A stretch of 64,000 bases of DNA from Sandarakinorhabdus cyanobacteriorum (GCF_002251755.1 NZ_NOXT01000125.1:1-64000), one strand, 5' to 3'. Positions 16,509-26,000 are shown, numbered from the stretch's first letter. Made by a program: numbers and translations. The notes: generated from the letters alone by a model not told the origin.

Positions 16509-18454
16509 GAGCGCTTGTTCCGGCATTGATGCTGGCTGGCCCGGCGGTGGCAGGAGCCACCGCCGGGCCAGTTGCCTTTCCGGGCGAGACCCTGATCACC
16601 GTGACAGCGCCGGCCACCCCCGGCCGGGTGCTGAGCCCCGGCGTGGGCCTTTCGGCCGAAGCCCTGCTCGACCGGCAGCCGCGCAGTGTTGCCGATGCCC
16701 TGCGCGGCTTGCCCGGCGTGTCGATCCGGCCCAATTCGCGCGGCGAAAGCGTGGTCAGGGTGCGCGGCAGCGAGGAACGCCAGACCCAGGTGTTTCTGGA
16801 TGGCGCGCCGCTGGCGGTGCCATGGGATGGCCGCATCGATCTGGGGCTGGTGCCGGCCGGGCTGATCGGCCGGCTGGCCGTGCGCAAGGGGGCCGGTGCC
16901 ATCGAATATGGCGCCAATGCCGTGGCCGGCGTGCTGGATCTGACCACGCGGGACGAAGGCGCCGTGGGCCAGGCCCAGGCCGGCAGCTATGGCATCCGCA
17001 ACCTGTCGGCCGCCGGGGTGGTGCCGCTGGGCGGGTTGACGCTGGCAATCGGGGCAGCGCACCAGGCGCAATCGGCGGCTGTGGTTGCCCGGCAATCGGC
17101 CCTGCCCTTCAGCCAGGCGGCATCGGATCGGCGCACCAATAGCGATATCAACGCCACCAGCCTGTTTGCCGGCATCGGCGGCGCGGCCGGCGCGCTCGAC
17201 TGGCGCGCCAGCCTGCTGCACATCGATGCCGATCGCGGCATCGCGCCGGAATCCGATCGCGACCCGGCAGTGACCGCGCCGCGCTATTGGCGCTATCCGG
17301 ATTGGCGCCTGACCCAGGCGCAGGTGGCGCTGCAACTGGCGCTGGGCGATGCCACGGCGCGGGCCACCCTCTGGCGGCAATGGTTTGGCCAGGCCATCTT
17401 GTCGTATCGCGATGCCAGCTATTCCGCGCTGCGCGCCCGTGAGGGCAATGATGACGACACGCTGGGCGCGCGGCTGACCCTGGCGCACCCGATCGGCCCG
17501 GTCACCCTGCGCTGGAGCCTGTCGGGGCAGACGTCCGACCACCAGCAGACCGATGTGGCCTTCCCGCCCGCAACGGTGCCCGCCCCCCTTCTGTATCGCC
17601 AGACTCTGCTGTCGGGCGGGGTGGAGGCCGATGTGCCGCTGGCCGCCGGCACGGCGCTCACCCTGGGCCTGGGCTATGACCGCAGCGCCAACCCGCGCAC
17701 GGGGGACAAGCCGGCCCAGCCGGTCAATGGCGCCGCGACCTTTTCCGCCGCGCTGCGCACCAGCCCGGCCGCTGGCCTGACCATCACGGCATCTGCCGGG
17801 CGGCGCAACCGCTTCCCTTCCGCGCGCGAGTTGTTTGGCGAGGCACTGGGCCGCTTTCTGGCCAATCCCGATCTGAAGCCGGAACAGCTGTGGCTGACCG
17901 ATATCGAGCTGCAGTGGCAGACGGGCCCCCTCACCCTCACGCTCGACCCCTTCTGGCAGCGCGGGCTGGGCAGCATTGGCCAGCGCGTCGTGCGCGTGGG
18001 CCCGGCCAGCTTGCGCCAGCGCTTCAACCAGGTGGCCACCACCAGCTATGGCATCGATGCCGCCGTGCAATGGCGGGTGCAGGAACATCTGACCCTGGAA
18101 CTGACCGGCACCGCACTGGATGCCGGCAACAGTCTCGGCCAACCGTTGGTGCAGCGGCCGGCGCAGGAGCTGATGCTGGCGCTGGATTGGGCACCACGGG
18201 CCGCGTTCGATATGCGCGCCGAAATCCGCCACATCGGCCCGGCGCGCGATCTGGCGCCCGATGGCACGCTGGCCCGCCTGGCCCCGGGCGCCGAGGTGAA
18301 CCTGCGCGCCCGCCTGCCCGTGGCCCATATCGGCAAGGCACCGATCGCCCTGACCGCAGCGGCCGACAATCTGTTCAACGGCCTGATCACGCCGCAACTG
18401 GGGCTGCCGCTGCCGGGCCGAACCTTGCGGATTGGCCTGATGGTTGGGGGTTGA
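16505..18454 (+). CDS. TonB-dependent outer-membrane receptor
   Basis: This 649-residue receptor has a plug domain at about residues 30-150 (VADALRGLPGVSIRP, VRVRGSEERQTQVFLDG, RKGAGAIEYGANAVAGVLDLTTR) followed by a 22-strand type barrel. It takes up a ligand using TonB/ExbBD energy. The start is a GTG at 16505 that overlaps the preceding stop by 4 nt, implying translational coupling. The signal sequence is short, and the C-terminus ends in Gly rather than the usual aromatic residue. The ligand is unknown. An intrinsic terminator follows. Confidence 0.88.
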   Translation: MRALVPALMLAGPAVAGATAGPVAFPGETLITVTAPATPGRVLSPGVGLSAEALLDRQPRSVADALRGLPGVSIRPNSRGESVVRVRGSEERQTQVFLDGAPLAVPWDGRIDLGLVPAGLIGRLAVRKGAGAIEYGANAVAGVLDLTTRDEGAVGQAQAGSYGIRNLSAAGVVPLGGLTLAIGAAHQAQSAAVVARQSALPFSQAASDRRTNSDINATSLFAGIGGAAGALDWRASLLHIDADRGIAPESDRDPAVTAPRYWRYPDWRLTQAQVALQLALGDATARATLWRQWFGQAILSYRDASYSALRAREGNDDDTLGARLTLAHPIGPVTLRWSLSGQTSDHQQTDVAFPPATVPAPLLYRQTLLSGGVEADVPLAAGTALTLGLGYDRSANPRTGDKPAQPVNGAATFSAALRTSPAAGLTITASAGRRNRFPSARELFGEALGRFLANPDLKPEQLWLTDIELQWQTGPLTLTLDPFWQRGLGSIGQRVVRVGPASLRQRFNQVATTSYGIDAAVQWRVQEHLTLELTGTALDAGNSLGQPLVQRPAQELMLALDWAPRAAFDMRAEIRHIGPARDLAPDGTLARLAPGAEVNLRARLPVAHIGKAPIALTAAADNLFNGLITPQLGLPLPGRTLRIGLMVGG

Positions 18455-18485
18455 GAGCCGGCATCCAAGCCGCTATAGCCAAGCC

Positions 18486-18515
18486 AAAGGCGGCTGCCGT
18501 TTGGGCCGCCTTTTT
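18486..18515 (+). terminator. Intrinsic terminator after the TonB receptor gene
   Basis: A nine-pair stem AAAGGCGGC/GCCGCCTTT (18486-18494 with 18505-18513) and a 10-nt loop run into a T tract (18511-18515). It closes the 12.5-18.4 kb transcript. Confidence 0.85.
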
Positions 18516-18577
18516 GCGTTGCCAGTTATTGCGTGTTCGGCGTCCGCATCCAGACGCCCGGTACGGGAACGAAGACG

Positions 18578-19765
18578 ATGACGATCAGCCCGCTGATGCC
18601 TGTGTATGGCCGGTGCGAGGTCGCGCCGGTGCGAGGCGACGGCTGTTATCTCTATGATGCGCAAGGGCGCGAGTGGCTCGACATGGCGAGCGGCATTGCC
18701 GTCAACTGCCTGGGCCATGGCCACCCGCATCTGGTGCAGGCGATCCAGAAACAGGCCGCCACGCTGATGCACACATCCAATCTCTACAAGGCGCCGGCGC
18801 AGGAGCATCTGGCCCAGCGCCTGGTGGACCTGACCTTTGCCGACACGGTGTTCTTCACCAACTCCGGCGCCGAAGCCATTGAATGTTCGGTGAAAACCGT
18901 GTTCGCCTATCATTATGCGACCGGCAACCCGCACAAGCATCGCATCATCACCTTCTCCAACGCCTTCCACGGCCGCACGCTGGCGACCATTTCGGCGACC
19001 GATCAGGAAAAGCTGCGCAAGGGCTTCGAGCCGCTGCCGGACTGGTTCAAGGTGGTGCCGTTCGACGATCTCGCCGCCGCCGAAGCCGCCATCGACGACA
19101 CGGTGGGCGCCTTCATGGTGGAGCCGATCCAGGGCGAAGGCGGCATCCGCCCGGCCAGCCCGGAATTTCTGCAGGGCCTGCGTGCGCTGGCCGACAAGCA
19201 TGGCCTGCTGCTGATCCTTGATGAGGTGCAGTGCGGCGTCGCCCGCACCGGCCATCTGTTTGCCCACGAGATGTATGGCGTGACGCCCGACATCATGGCG
19301 ATTGCCAAGGGCATTGGCGGCGGCTTCCCGGTCGGCGCCTGCCTGGCCACCGAAAAGGCCGCCGCCGGCATGGTGGTTGGCACCCATGGCAGCACCTATG
19401 GCGGCAATCCGCTGGCGATGGCGGCCTGCGAAGCGGTGCTCGATATCGTGACCGAACCGGATTTTCTGCTGCAGGTGCGCGAGATGGGCGCCCGGTTGAC
19501 CCAGGCGCTGGAACAGATGATCCCCAATCACGATACGCTGTTCGAAAGCGTGCGGGGCCATGGCCTAATGCTGGGCCTGAAGCTGAAGAGCGACAGCCGC
19601 GCCTTTGTTGGCCACGCCCGCAGCCATGGCATATTGGCCGTGGCCGCCGGTGACAATGTGATGCGCCTGCTGCCACCGCTGACCATTGGCGAGAAGCAGA
19701 TCCGCGAATGCGTGGAGCGCCTGTCCGAAGCGGCGCGCAGCTATCAGCCGGCGGTGGCCGCCTGA
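18578..19765 (+). CDS. argD: Acetylornithine aminotransferase
   Basis: The enzyme converts N-acetylglutamate semialdehyde to N-acetylornithine with glutamate and PLP in arginine synthesis; it often also serves the lysine pathway. The 395-residue product has SGIAVNCLGHGHP, NSGAEAIECSVK, NAFHGRT, a DEVQCGVARTG motif and the PLP lysine at Lys244 (AIAKGIGGGF). The ATG at 18578 is chosen. It leads the argD-argF-hslO run, with a GC-rich repeat between argD and argF. Confidence 0.95.
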   Translation: MTISPLMPVYGRCEVAPVRGDGCYLYDAQGREWLDMASGIAVNCLGHGHPHLVQAIQKQAATLMHTSNLYKAPAQEHLAQRLVDLTFADTVFFTNSGAEAIECSVKTVFAYHYATGNPHKHRIITFSNAFHGRTLATISATDQEKLRKGFEPLPDWFKVVPFDDLAAAEAAIDDTVGAFMVEPIQGEGGIRPASPEFLQGLRALADKHGLLLILDEVQCGVARTGHLFAHEMYGVTPDIMAIAKGIGGGFPVGACLATEKAAAGMVVGTHGSTYGGNPLAMAACEAVLDIVTEPDFLLQVREMGARLTQALEQMIPNHDTLFESVRGHGLMLGLKLKSDSRAFVGHARSHGILAVAAGDNVMRLLPPLTIGEKQIRECVERLSEAARSYQPAVAA

Positions 19766-19775
19766 CCCAACTCGC

Positions 19776-19871
19776 TCCCCTCCCGCTCGCGGGAGGGGAT
19801 GGGGGTGGGCACCAGCCGCTTGCCCCGAATTTCCCACCCCCCCGGCCCCATCCGCCACGCGGAAGGGGAGG
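19776..19871. repeat. GC-rich intergenic inverted repeat between argD and argF
   Basis: TCCCCTCCCGCTCGCGGGAG near the left end and paired GGGGGTGGG / CCCACCCCC arms form a long hairpin ending at AGGGGAGG. The pattern is related in style to the repeat at 42.96 kb. No U-tract is present, so argF is probably still expressed by read-through. Confidence 0.7.
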
Positions 19872-19882
19872 AACTTTGAAAA

Positions 19883-20809
19883 ATGCCGCATTTCCTCGAT
19901 CTGGCCACTGCCACCCCCGCCGGCCTGCGGGCGATCCTTGATGAAGCGCACCGGCGCAAGGCGGCGCGCGCCGGCTGGCCCAAGGGCCGGGTGGACGACG
20001 ATGCGCCGCTGGCCGGGCATGTGCTGGGCATGATCTTTGAAAAACCCAGCACGCGCACCCGCTTTTCCTTCGACATGGCCGCCCGCCAGCTGGGCGCCAC
20101 CACCATCGTGTCGAGCGCCGGCGAGATGCAGCTGGGCCGCGGCGAGACCATCGCGGACACCGCCAGGGTGCTGAGCCGCATGGTCGATGCGCTGATGCTG
20201 CGCACCAACCGCCACGAGAAGCTGGAGCAGCTGGCCGAACATGCCGGCATTCCGGTGATCAATGGCCTCACCGATCTGTCGCACCCCTGCCAGGTGATGG
20301 CCGACATCATGACCTTTGAAGAGCGCGCCGGCCGCCCGGTGACGGGCTCCACCTGGGCTTATGTTGGCGATGGCAACAACATGACCAACTCGCTGATCGA
20401 GGCCAGCAGCCTGCTGAAATTCGATCTGAAGGTGGGTGTGCCGCACGGTCTGGAGCCGGATTCGGGCGTGATGGCCACCGCCTGCGCGCGCGGCGGCTGC
20501 ATCGATCTGGTGCACAATGCCGAAGCCGCGGTGGAAGATGCCGAGGTGGTGGTGACCGACACCTGGGTGTCGATGGGCCAGGCCGACAGCAAGGAAAAGA
20601 TGGCCGCCTGCAAGCCGTTCCAGGTGAATGATGCGCTGATGGCAAAGGCTGCCCCCGGCGCGATCTTCCTCCACTGCCTGCCCGCCCACCGCAATGACGA
20701 GGTGACGGACAGCGTGATGGACGGCGCGGCCTCTGCCGTGTGGGACGAGGCGGAAAACCGCCTGCACGTGCAAAAGGCCATCCTGCTCTGGTGTCTGGGC
20801 CGCATCTGA
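19883..20809 (+). CDS. argF: Ornithine carbamoyltransferase
   Basis: The enzyme makes citrulline from ornithine and carbamoyl phosphate. The 308-residue product has the carbamoyl-phosphate motif KPSTRTRFSF, the HPCQ motif (LSHPCQVMAD), DTWVSMGQ and the ornithine loop HCLPAHR. It lies 117 bp after argD across a repeat, and its TGA overlaps the hslO ATG by one base. Confidence 0.96.
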   Translation: MPHFLDLATATPAGLRAILDEAHRRKAARAGWPKGRVDDDAPLAGHVLGMIFEKPSTRTRFSFDMAARQLGATTIVSSAGEMQLGRGETIADTARVLSRMVDALMLRTNRHEKLEQLAEHAGIPVINGLTDLSHPCQVMADIMTFEERAGRPVTGSTWAYVGDGNNMTNSLIEASSLLKFDLKVGVPHGLEPDSGVMATACARGGCIDLVHNAEAAVEDAEVVVTDTWVSMGQADSKEKMAACKPFQVNDALMAKAAPGAIFLHCLPAHRNDEVTDSVMDGAASAVWDEAENRLHVQKAILLWCLGRI

Positions 20810-21699
20810 TGGTGACCGAAGGCCTTGCCCCCGCGGCCGATCGTTCGCTGGGCTTCATGGTGCCGGCGCGCAACGCGCGCGGCCAGGTGGTGCGGCTGGA
20901 TGCAACGCTGAACGCGATCCTGGCCGCCCATCCCTATCCGGAACCGCTGATTCGCCTGTTGGCCGAAGCCCTGACGCTCACCGCGCTGGTTGGCGCGGCG
21001 ATGAAGCAGGACGATGGCCAGGTGACGCTGCAGGCGCAGGCCAAGGGCGGGATTGTCGAGTTGCTGGCCTGTGACTGGCGGGCCGGCGAGCTGCGCGGCT
21101 ATGTGAAGCACGACCCGGAAGCCGTTGTAACCGAAGGCATGAGCCTGCCCAATCTGTTCGGCAGCGGCTATCTTGCCATCACGGTTGACCAGGCGGTGTC
21201 GGATGAACGCTGGCAGGGCATCGTGCCGCTGGAGGGCGCGACGCTGGGCGAGGCGCTGGAAACCTGGTTCAGCCAATCGGAGCAATTGCCCACCCTGATG
21301 CGCGTCGGCGTCGCCGGCAGTGCCGCGACTGGCTGGCTGGCCGGCGGCCTGATGGTGCAGCATCTCGCCCGCGCCGAGATCGGCGGCGAGCGGCTGGACG
21401 CTGGCGAACAGCATCCGGACTGGAGCCATATCGAGGCGCTGGCCGCCACCACATCAGTGGAGGAATTGACCGACGCCGAGCTTTCGGCCGAGGCACTGTT
21501 GTGGCGGCTGTTCCACGAAGAGCAGGTGCGCGTGGTGCCGGGCCCCACCCCGGTGAAGGGCTGCCGCTGTTCGGCGGCGCATATCCGCGACGTGCTGATG
21601 CGCTTTCCCGAAGCCGAACGCGCCGAGATGCGCGACGACAAGGGGCTGATCAGCGTCGACTGCCAATTCTGCAGCCGGGTGTTCGGTATCGCGGCCTGA
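20809..21699 (+). CDS. hslO: Redox-regulated chaperone Hsp33
   Basis: Hsp33 is a cytosolic holdase switched on by oxidative unfolding. The 296-residue product ends with the zinc-binding redox cysteines CRC and CQFC, spaced as in the family, and has the conserved GxxG-type linker before them. The ATG at 20809 overlaps the argF stop codon (TGATG), so translation is coupled. An in-frame ATG at 20740 lies inside argF and is rejected. Confidence 0.95.
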   Translation: MVTEGLAPAADRSLGFMVPARNARGQVVRLDATLNAILAAHPYPEPLIRLLAEALTLTALVGAAMKQDDGQVTLQAQAKGGIVELLACDWRAGELRGYVKHDPEAVVTEGMSLPNLFGSGYLAITVDQAVSDERWQGIVPLEGATLGEALETWFSQSEQLPTLMRVGVAGSAATGWLAGGLMVQHLARAEIGGERLDAGEQHPDWSHIEALAATTSVEELTDAELSAEALLWRLFHEEQVRVVPGPTPVKGCRCSAAHIRDVLMRFPEAERAEMRDDKGLISVDCQFCSRVFGIAA

Positions 21700-21704
21700 A
21701 CGTC

Positions 21705-21729
21705 TGCCGGGTGGAGGCCCCACCCGGCA
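21705..21729. terminator. Bidirectional hairpin between convergent genes
   Basis: A perfect ten-pair stem (21705-21714 with 21720-21729) and a 5-nt loop lie between the ends of hslO and the PEP-CTERM gene. There is no T tract on either side, so it may stabilise 3' ends rather than terminate by itself. Confidence 0.55.
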
Positions 21730-21738
21730 TGATGATGT

Positions 21739-22293
21739 TCAGCCCAACGCGGCGGCGCGCCGGCGCTGGACGGCGCCCACCAGGCCGAAGCCGGCAATCA
21801 GCATCGCCCAGCTGGCCGGTTCCGGCACTGCCGGGCCACCAACGGCGGTGAAGCTGGTCGGGATGGGCTCGAACGTGTCCAGATCCCGGCTTTCGGCATA
21901 TTCGAAGGTGACGTCGTCCTCAATCTGCGGGATCGAGAACGCGTTCTTGCTGATGGTGAAAGAGGTGGAGCCGCGGCGCCAATAGAAATCGGCCATGGTC
22001 ACGACACCACCCGTGACGATCAGCGCTACAGTGTCGTCACCAAAGGTGCCGAAATCGCTGTTGCCGGCGGTGTAACCGCCGCCAAGGGTGCCCGCGATTG
22101 GCGACGCCGTGACGGAAAACCCGATGTTGCTGCCAAGGTTGATGCCCTCGACCAGGCCGGTCAAAACGGCCGTGACCGGCGCGAAATTGCCGGTGTTGGT
22201 CATGGTCGGCGTGAAGCTGGCAATCACATCCAGTGCGGCAGCCGGCATGGCTGTCAACAAGGCCGCTACTGCACCCAACGTGCGAAGTTTCAT
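21739..22293 (-). CDS. PEPxxWA-CTERM sorting-domain protein
   Basis: This 184-residue exported protein has a signal peptide ending AAALD, a beta-rich body with no recognised domain, and the C-terminal sorting signal VPEPASWAMLIAGFGLVG followed by RRR. That tripartite tail (PEP motif, one membrane helix, basic cluster) is handled by an exosortase/PEP-CTERM system and is typical of Sphingomonadales. The ATG at 22293 is chosen; the longer frame to 22422 overlaps the promoter. The surface role is unknown. Confidence 0.85.
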   Translation of the reverse strand: MKLRTLGAVAALLTAMPAAALDVIASFTPTMTNTGNFAPVTAVLTGLVEGINLGSNIGFSVTASPIAGTLGGGYTAGNSDFGTFGDDTVALIVTGGVVTMADFYWRRGSTSFTISKNAFSIPQIEDDVTFEYAESRDLDTFEPIPTSFTAVGGPAVPEPASWAMLIAGFGLVGAVQRRRAAALG

Positions 22294-22342
22294 GTTTGCA
22301 GACCCCCGTTTGCATGCCCATCTCCGCAGGCACTGCAACAGT

Positions 22343-22370
22343 GTTATACTATCACAGGACAGTTCGTCAA
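22343..22370 (-). promoter_or_regulatory. Promoter of the PEP-CTERM gene
   Basis: Read on the minus strand, TTGACG (22370-22365), 16 nt and TATAAC (22348-22343) form a near-consensus sigma-70 type promoter. The start of transcription would be near 22336, giving about 43 nt of leader. This is the best -35/-10 pair noticed in the window. Confidence 0.65.
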
Positions 22371-22421
22371 GATTTGCCGGCTGGTTTGCGAACAGGGCAA
22401 GCTTGGCTATAGAGCGCCGCA

Positions 22422-23096
22422 ATGAACGCCTCCAACCGCCTTGCTGTCGTCCTGCTTTCGGGCGGGCTGGACTCCACCACGGTGGCCGCCATTACACGGG
22501 CGCAAGGCTGGCGAATCCTGGCGCTGACCATCGATTACAACCAGCGCCACCGCATCGAGCTGGAGCATGCCGCGCGCGTGGCGAAGGCGCTGGGCGCCGA
22601 GCGGCATATCGTGTTGCCGCTGGATCTCACCGGCTTTGGCGGATCGGCGCTGACCGCCGATATCGATGTGCCCAAAGGCGGCGTGGAGCCCGGCATCCCG
22701 GTCACTTATGTGCCGGCGCGCAACACCATCTTCCTGTCGGTCGCGCTGGGCTGGGCGGAAGCGGCGGGCGCGCGGGATCTGTTCATCGGGGTGAATGCGC
22801 TGGACTATTCCGGCTATCCCGATTGCCGGCCCGAATTCATCGCGGCGTTTGAAACCATGGCCAACAGCGCCACCAAGGCCGGGGTGGAGGGCGAACGCTT
22901 CCGAGTCCATACTCCGCTGATGACGCTGGACAAGGCCGGGATCATCGCGGCCGGTCAGACAGCCGGCGCGCCGCTCGAATTGACCTGGTCCTGCTATGAC
23001 CCGACGCCGGACGGCCGGCCCTGCGGCCTGTGTGACAGCTGCCGGCTGCGCGCCAAGGGCTTTGCCGAAGCCGGGATGGCGGACCCGGCGCTCTGA
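22422..23096 (+). CDS. queC: 7-cyano-7-deazaguanine synthase
   Basis: QueC makes preQ0 from 7-carboxy-7-deazaguanine, ammonia and ATP for queuosine synthesis. The 224-residue product has the PP-loop [10 protein letters not shown] near the start and the C-terminal zinc cysteines in [17 protein letters not shown]. Its stop overlaps the queE ATG by one base. queF lies about 2.4 kb away on the other strand; queD is not in the window. Confidence 0.96.
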   Translation: MNASNRLAVVLLSGGLDSTTVAAITRAQGWRILALTIDYNQRHRIELEHAARVAKALGAERHIVLPLDLTGFGGSALTADIDVPKGGVEPGIPVTYVPARNTIFLSVALGWAEAAGARDLFIGVNALDYSGYPDCRPEFIAAFETMANSATKAGVEGERFRVHTPLMTLDKAGIIAAGQTAGAPLELTWSCYDPTPDGRPCGLCDSCRLRAKGFAEAGMADPAL

Positions 23097-23725
23097 TGTA
23101 CGCCGTGAAGGAATTGTTCCTCACCTTGCAGGGTGAAGGCGCGCAAACCGGCCGGCGGGCGGTGTTCCTGCGCTTTGCCGGCTGCAACCTGTGGTCCGGC
23201 CGCGAACAGGATCGCGCCACGGCCGTGTGCACCTTCTGCGACACGGATTTCGTTGGCACCGATGGGCCGGGTGGCGGCAAATTTGCCGCGCCTGAGGCGC
23301 TGGCCGATGCCGTGGCCGCCTGCTGGGGGGAGACAGCCGCGCACCGGCTGGTCGTGTGCACTGGCGGCGAACCGCTGTTGCAGCTGGATGCGCCGCTGGT
23401 GGCAGCCCTGCACGCACGCGGGTTCGAAATCGCCATCGAAACGAATGGCACACAAGTGCCGCCACCCGGCATTGACTGGATCTGCGTGTCGCCCAAGGCC
23501 GATGCGCCGCTGGTGCTGACCGCTGGCAGCGAGCTGAAGCTGGTGTTTCCGCAGGCCAAGGCGATGCCCGACCGCTTCGCGCACATGGATTTCCAGCATT
23601 TCTTCCTGCAGCCGATGGACGGCCCGGCCCAGGCCGAAAATATCCAGGCCGCCATTGCCTATTGCCTGGCCCACCCGCAATGGCGGCTGAGCCTGCAGAC
23701 GCACAAGCTGACGGGGATTCCCTAA
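23096..23725 (+). CDS. queE: 7-carboxy-7-deazaguanine synthase
   Basis: QueE is a radical-SAM enzyme that contracts 6-carboxy-tetrahydropterin to 7-carboxy-7-deazaguanine. The 209-residue product shows LTLQGEGAQTGR, the first cluster cysteine in FAGCNLWSG and the other two in CTFC. The 14-residue insert between the first two cysteines is characteristic of QueE. GGEPLLQ and ETNGT follow. It is translationally coupled to queC. Confidence 0.95.
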   Translation: MYAVKELFLTLQGEGAQTGRRAVFLRFAGCNLWSGREQDRATAVCTFCDTDFVGTDGPGGGKFAAPEALADAVAACWGETAAHRLVVCTGGEPLLQLDAPLVAALHARGFEIAIETNGTQVPPPGIDWICVSPKADAPLVLTAGSELKLVFPQAKAMPDRFAHMDFQHFFLQPMDGPAQAENIQAAIAYCLAHPQWRLSLQTHKLTGIP

Positions 23726-23729
23726 GCCA

Positions 23730-25448
23730 TCAGCGCCCGGCCCGGCTGCGCTCCGCCGCCACCCAGGCGCGCATTTCCGCCTCCATCACCGGCAGCGGCA
23801 CCGAGCCGAGGCCGAGCAGTGTGTCGTGGAAGCGGCGGATGTCAAAGCCGCTGCCCAGCGCCACCTCTGCCTCGCCGCGCAGCTTGCGGATGCTCATCTC
23901 GCCCAGCTTGTAGGCCAGCGCCTGGCCGGGCCAGCTGATGTAGCGGTCCACCTCGATCTCGATATCGTGGCGGGCCAGCGCGGTATGCTCTTCGAGATAG
24001 GCGATGGCCTGATCCCGGCTCCAGCCCATCAGGTGCAGGCCGGTATCGACCACCAGCCGGCTGGCGCGCCAGTTTTCAAAGCTGGCGCGGCCAAACTCCT
24101 CATAGGCATTGCGGTACATGCCGAGTTCCTTGCCCAGAAACTCGGTGTAGAGCCCCCAGCCCTCGCCATAGCCGGAAAAATAGGTCTGGCGGCGGAATGG
24201 CGGCGCCGCCGGCGCCTCCAGCGCCATGGCGCCCTGGTGGCTGTGGCCGGGCACACATTCATGCAGGGTGAGCGCGGTGAGCATGAACAGCGGCCGCGAT
24301 TTCAGATCATAGGTGTTCATGTAACAGGCATCGAGCCCGCCGCGCCCGGAGGTGTAGGTGGGGGCGATGGCATCGGGCACGGGGCGCAGGGTGAAGCGAT
24401 AGCGCGGCAGGGTGGTGAAAATCTGGTTCAGCTTGCCGTCCATCCGCTTGATGACATAGGCGGAAAAGCCAAGCAGCTCATCGGGCGTGCGGGCATAGAA
24501 TTGCGGATCGGTGCGAAGAAAGACCAGGAAATCCTTGTATTCGCCCTTGAACCCCGATTGCACCATGGCGGCGCGCAGATCGGCATCAATGCGTGCGACT
24601 TCCTTCAGGCCGATCTGGTGGATGGCTTCGGGCGTCAGATCGGTGGTGGTGAATTCCTTCACCTGATCGCGGTACCAGGCGGTGCCATCGGGCAGATCGC
24701 GCGCCGCCGTGGTGGTGCGGGCGCCGGGCAGATAGTCGCTGCGCAGGAAGGCCAGCATCTTCGTCTGCGCCGGGTTGACGATGCCATCAATGACCGTCTG
24801 GGCCTCGGCGCGCAGCTGCGCCTGTTCGGCAGCCGTTATGGTGGCCGGCATCAGTGCGAACGGCGCATAGAATGGGCTTTCGCTGCCTGGCTTGATCTGT
24901 TTTTCCAGCGTCTGGTCCCGGCCCTTCAGCGTGACGGCCGGCGGGGTGAAGCCGCGCTTCATGCCGGCGCGCATGTTGGCGATATTCTCGTCAAACCAGC
25001 GCGGGATGTCGCGCATGCGGCTGATATAGTCGCGATATTCCTGTGCCGTGCGGAACGGCGCCTGTGCGGGCAAATAATTCCACACGTTCACATCGCTGTT
25101 GATCGGCATTTCATAATTGCGCCACTTCAGGCCCACCACCTCGGCGCGCAGCGACTCCTGCAGGACGGCCTTGTTCAGCCGTTCGGCGCGCGAAAGATCG
25201 GCATCGGGAATGGCGGCCAGCTGATCGAGCACGCCCTGCCAATAGCGCAGCCGCCCCGCCTGGCAGGCCGGCGTCACACAGGGCAGGCGCGGGCCCTGCC
25301 TCGTGTCCAGCCCATCCTGCACCTGGCCGGTCTGCGCCAGGCGCCATTGCCATTCGGCATCATAAACCGCTTTCAGGCGTTGATCAGCGGATTGCGCCGC
25401 AGCGCTTCCGGCCAGCAACAGCGCGGCGGTGATGGTGCGAATCAGCAT
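23730..25448 (-). CDS. Exported DUF885 zinc-dependent hydrolase
   Basis: This 572-residue exported protein (signal peptide ending AAAQ) belongs to the DUF885 family of putative metallo-carboxypeptidases. It has the zinc motif HECVPGH near residue 395 and a downstream YGEGWGLY segment carrying a likely third ligand Glu. Some family members act on peptides, but no substrate is proven. The ATG at 25448 starts the signal peptide; the longer frame overlaps queF. It is convergent with queE, with 4 bp between them, and sits between queE and queF without an obvious link to queuosine. Confidence 0.85.
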   Translation of the reverse strand: MLIRTITAALLLAGSAAAQSADQRLKAVYDAEWQWRLAQTGQVQDGLDTRQGPRLPCVTPACQAGRLRYWQGVLDQLAAIPDADLSRAERLNKAVLQESLRAEVVGLKWRNYEMPINSDVNVWNYLPAQAPFRTAQEYRDYISRMRDIPRWFDENIANMRAGMKRGFTPPAVTLKGRDQTLEKQIKPGSESPFYAPFALMPATITAAEQAQLRAEAQTVIDGIVNPAQTKMLAFLRSDYLPGARTTTAARDLPDGTAWYRDQVKEFTTTDLTPEAIHQIGLKEVARIDADLRAAMVQSGFKGEYKDFLVFLRTDPQFYARTPDELLGFSAYVIKRMDGKLNQIFTTLPRYRFTLRPVPDAIAPTYTSGRGGLDACYMNTYDLKSRPLFMLTALTLHECVPGHSHQGAMALEAPAAPPFRRQTYFSGYGEGWGLYTEFLGKELGMYRNAYEEFGRASFENWRASRLVVDTGLHLMGWSRDQAIAYLEEHTALARHDIEIEVDRYISWPGQALAYKLGEMSIRKLRGEAEVALGSGFDIRRFHDTLLGLGSVPLPVMEAEMRAWVAAERSRAGR

Positions 25449-25470
25449 GATGGTCCCCCCTCTTCCCGTG

Positions 25471-25920
25471 TCAGCCGCGCCCGCGATAGGTCGGCACGCC
25501 CTGGTCCGGCAGCCACAAGCCATCGGGCACCGGGCCTGATTGCCAGAACACATCGATCGGAATGCCGCCGCGCGGATACCAATAGCCGCCGATGCGCAGC
25601 CATCGGGGCTGCATTTCGGCCACCAGCCGTTGGCCGATGCCCACGGTCACATCCTCGTGGAAGCCGGCATGGTTGCGGAACGATCCGAGGAACAGCTTCA
25701 ACGCCTTTGATTCAACAATGGTTTGATCGGGCACATAGTCAATCACGATGTGCGCGAAATCGGGCGCACCGGTGACCGGGCACAGCGACGTGAACTCCGG
25801 GCAGGTGAAGCGCACCAGGAACATCGCACCGGGCCGCGGGTTGGGCGGATAATCCAGCACCGCCGCTTCCGGGCTGGCCGGCAGGGCGCTTGTCTGGCCC
25901 AAATGCAACACGTCGACCAC
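25471..25920 (-). CDS. queF: NADPH-dependent preQ0 reductase
   Basis: QueF reduces the nitrile of preQ0 to the amine preQ1. The 149-residue product is the short (unimodular) form. The catalytic Cys47 lies in FTSLCPVTG, followed by the PDFAHI Asp and the family motif ESKALKLF. The start is a GTG at 25920 with GGAGAG upstream. With queC and queE it supplies most of the preQ1 branch. Confidence 0.94.
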   Translation of the reverse strand: MVDVLHLGQTSALPASPEAAVLDYPPNPRPGAMFLVRFTCPEFTSLCPVTGAPDFAHIVIDYVPDQTIVESKALKLFLGSFRNHAGFHEDVTVGIGQRLVAEMQPRWLRIGGYWYPRGGIPIDVFWQSGPVPDGLWLPDQGVPTYRGRG

Positions 25921-25969
25921 TTAATCTCTCCAAGCTGTAACAAAGCCATGCCCGGGCCCGACATTGGGG

Positions 25970-26000
25970 GTGACATGCGCTGCCTGCGCAATTATGTCAC
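25970..26000. promoter_or_regulatory. Inverted repeat in the queF/sseA divergent region
   Basis: GTGACAT (25970-25976) and ATGTCAC (25994-26000) form outer arms, with inner GCGC/GCGC arms around TGCCT and a 4-nt AATT asymmetry. It lies between the divergent queF and sseA starts and could be an operator or RNA hairpin. No regulator is known for it. Confidence 0.45.

Noticed and set aside
13125-16526. 1133-codon minus-strand ORF opposite the BNR gene
   Set aside because: A shadow of a long GC-rich gene; no signal peptide or known motif.
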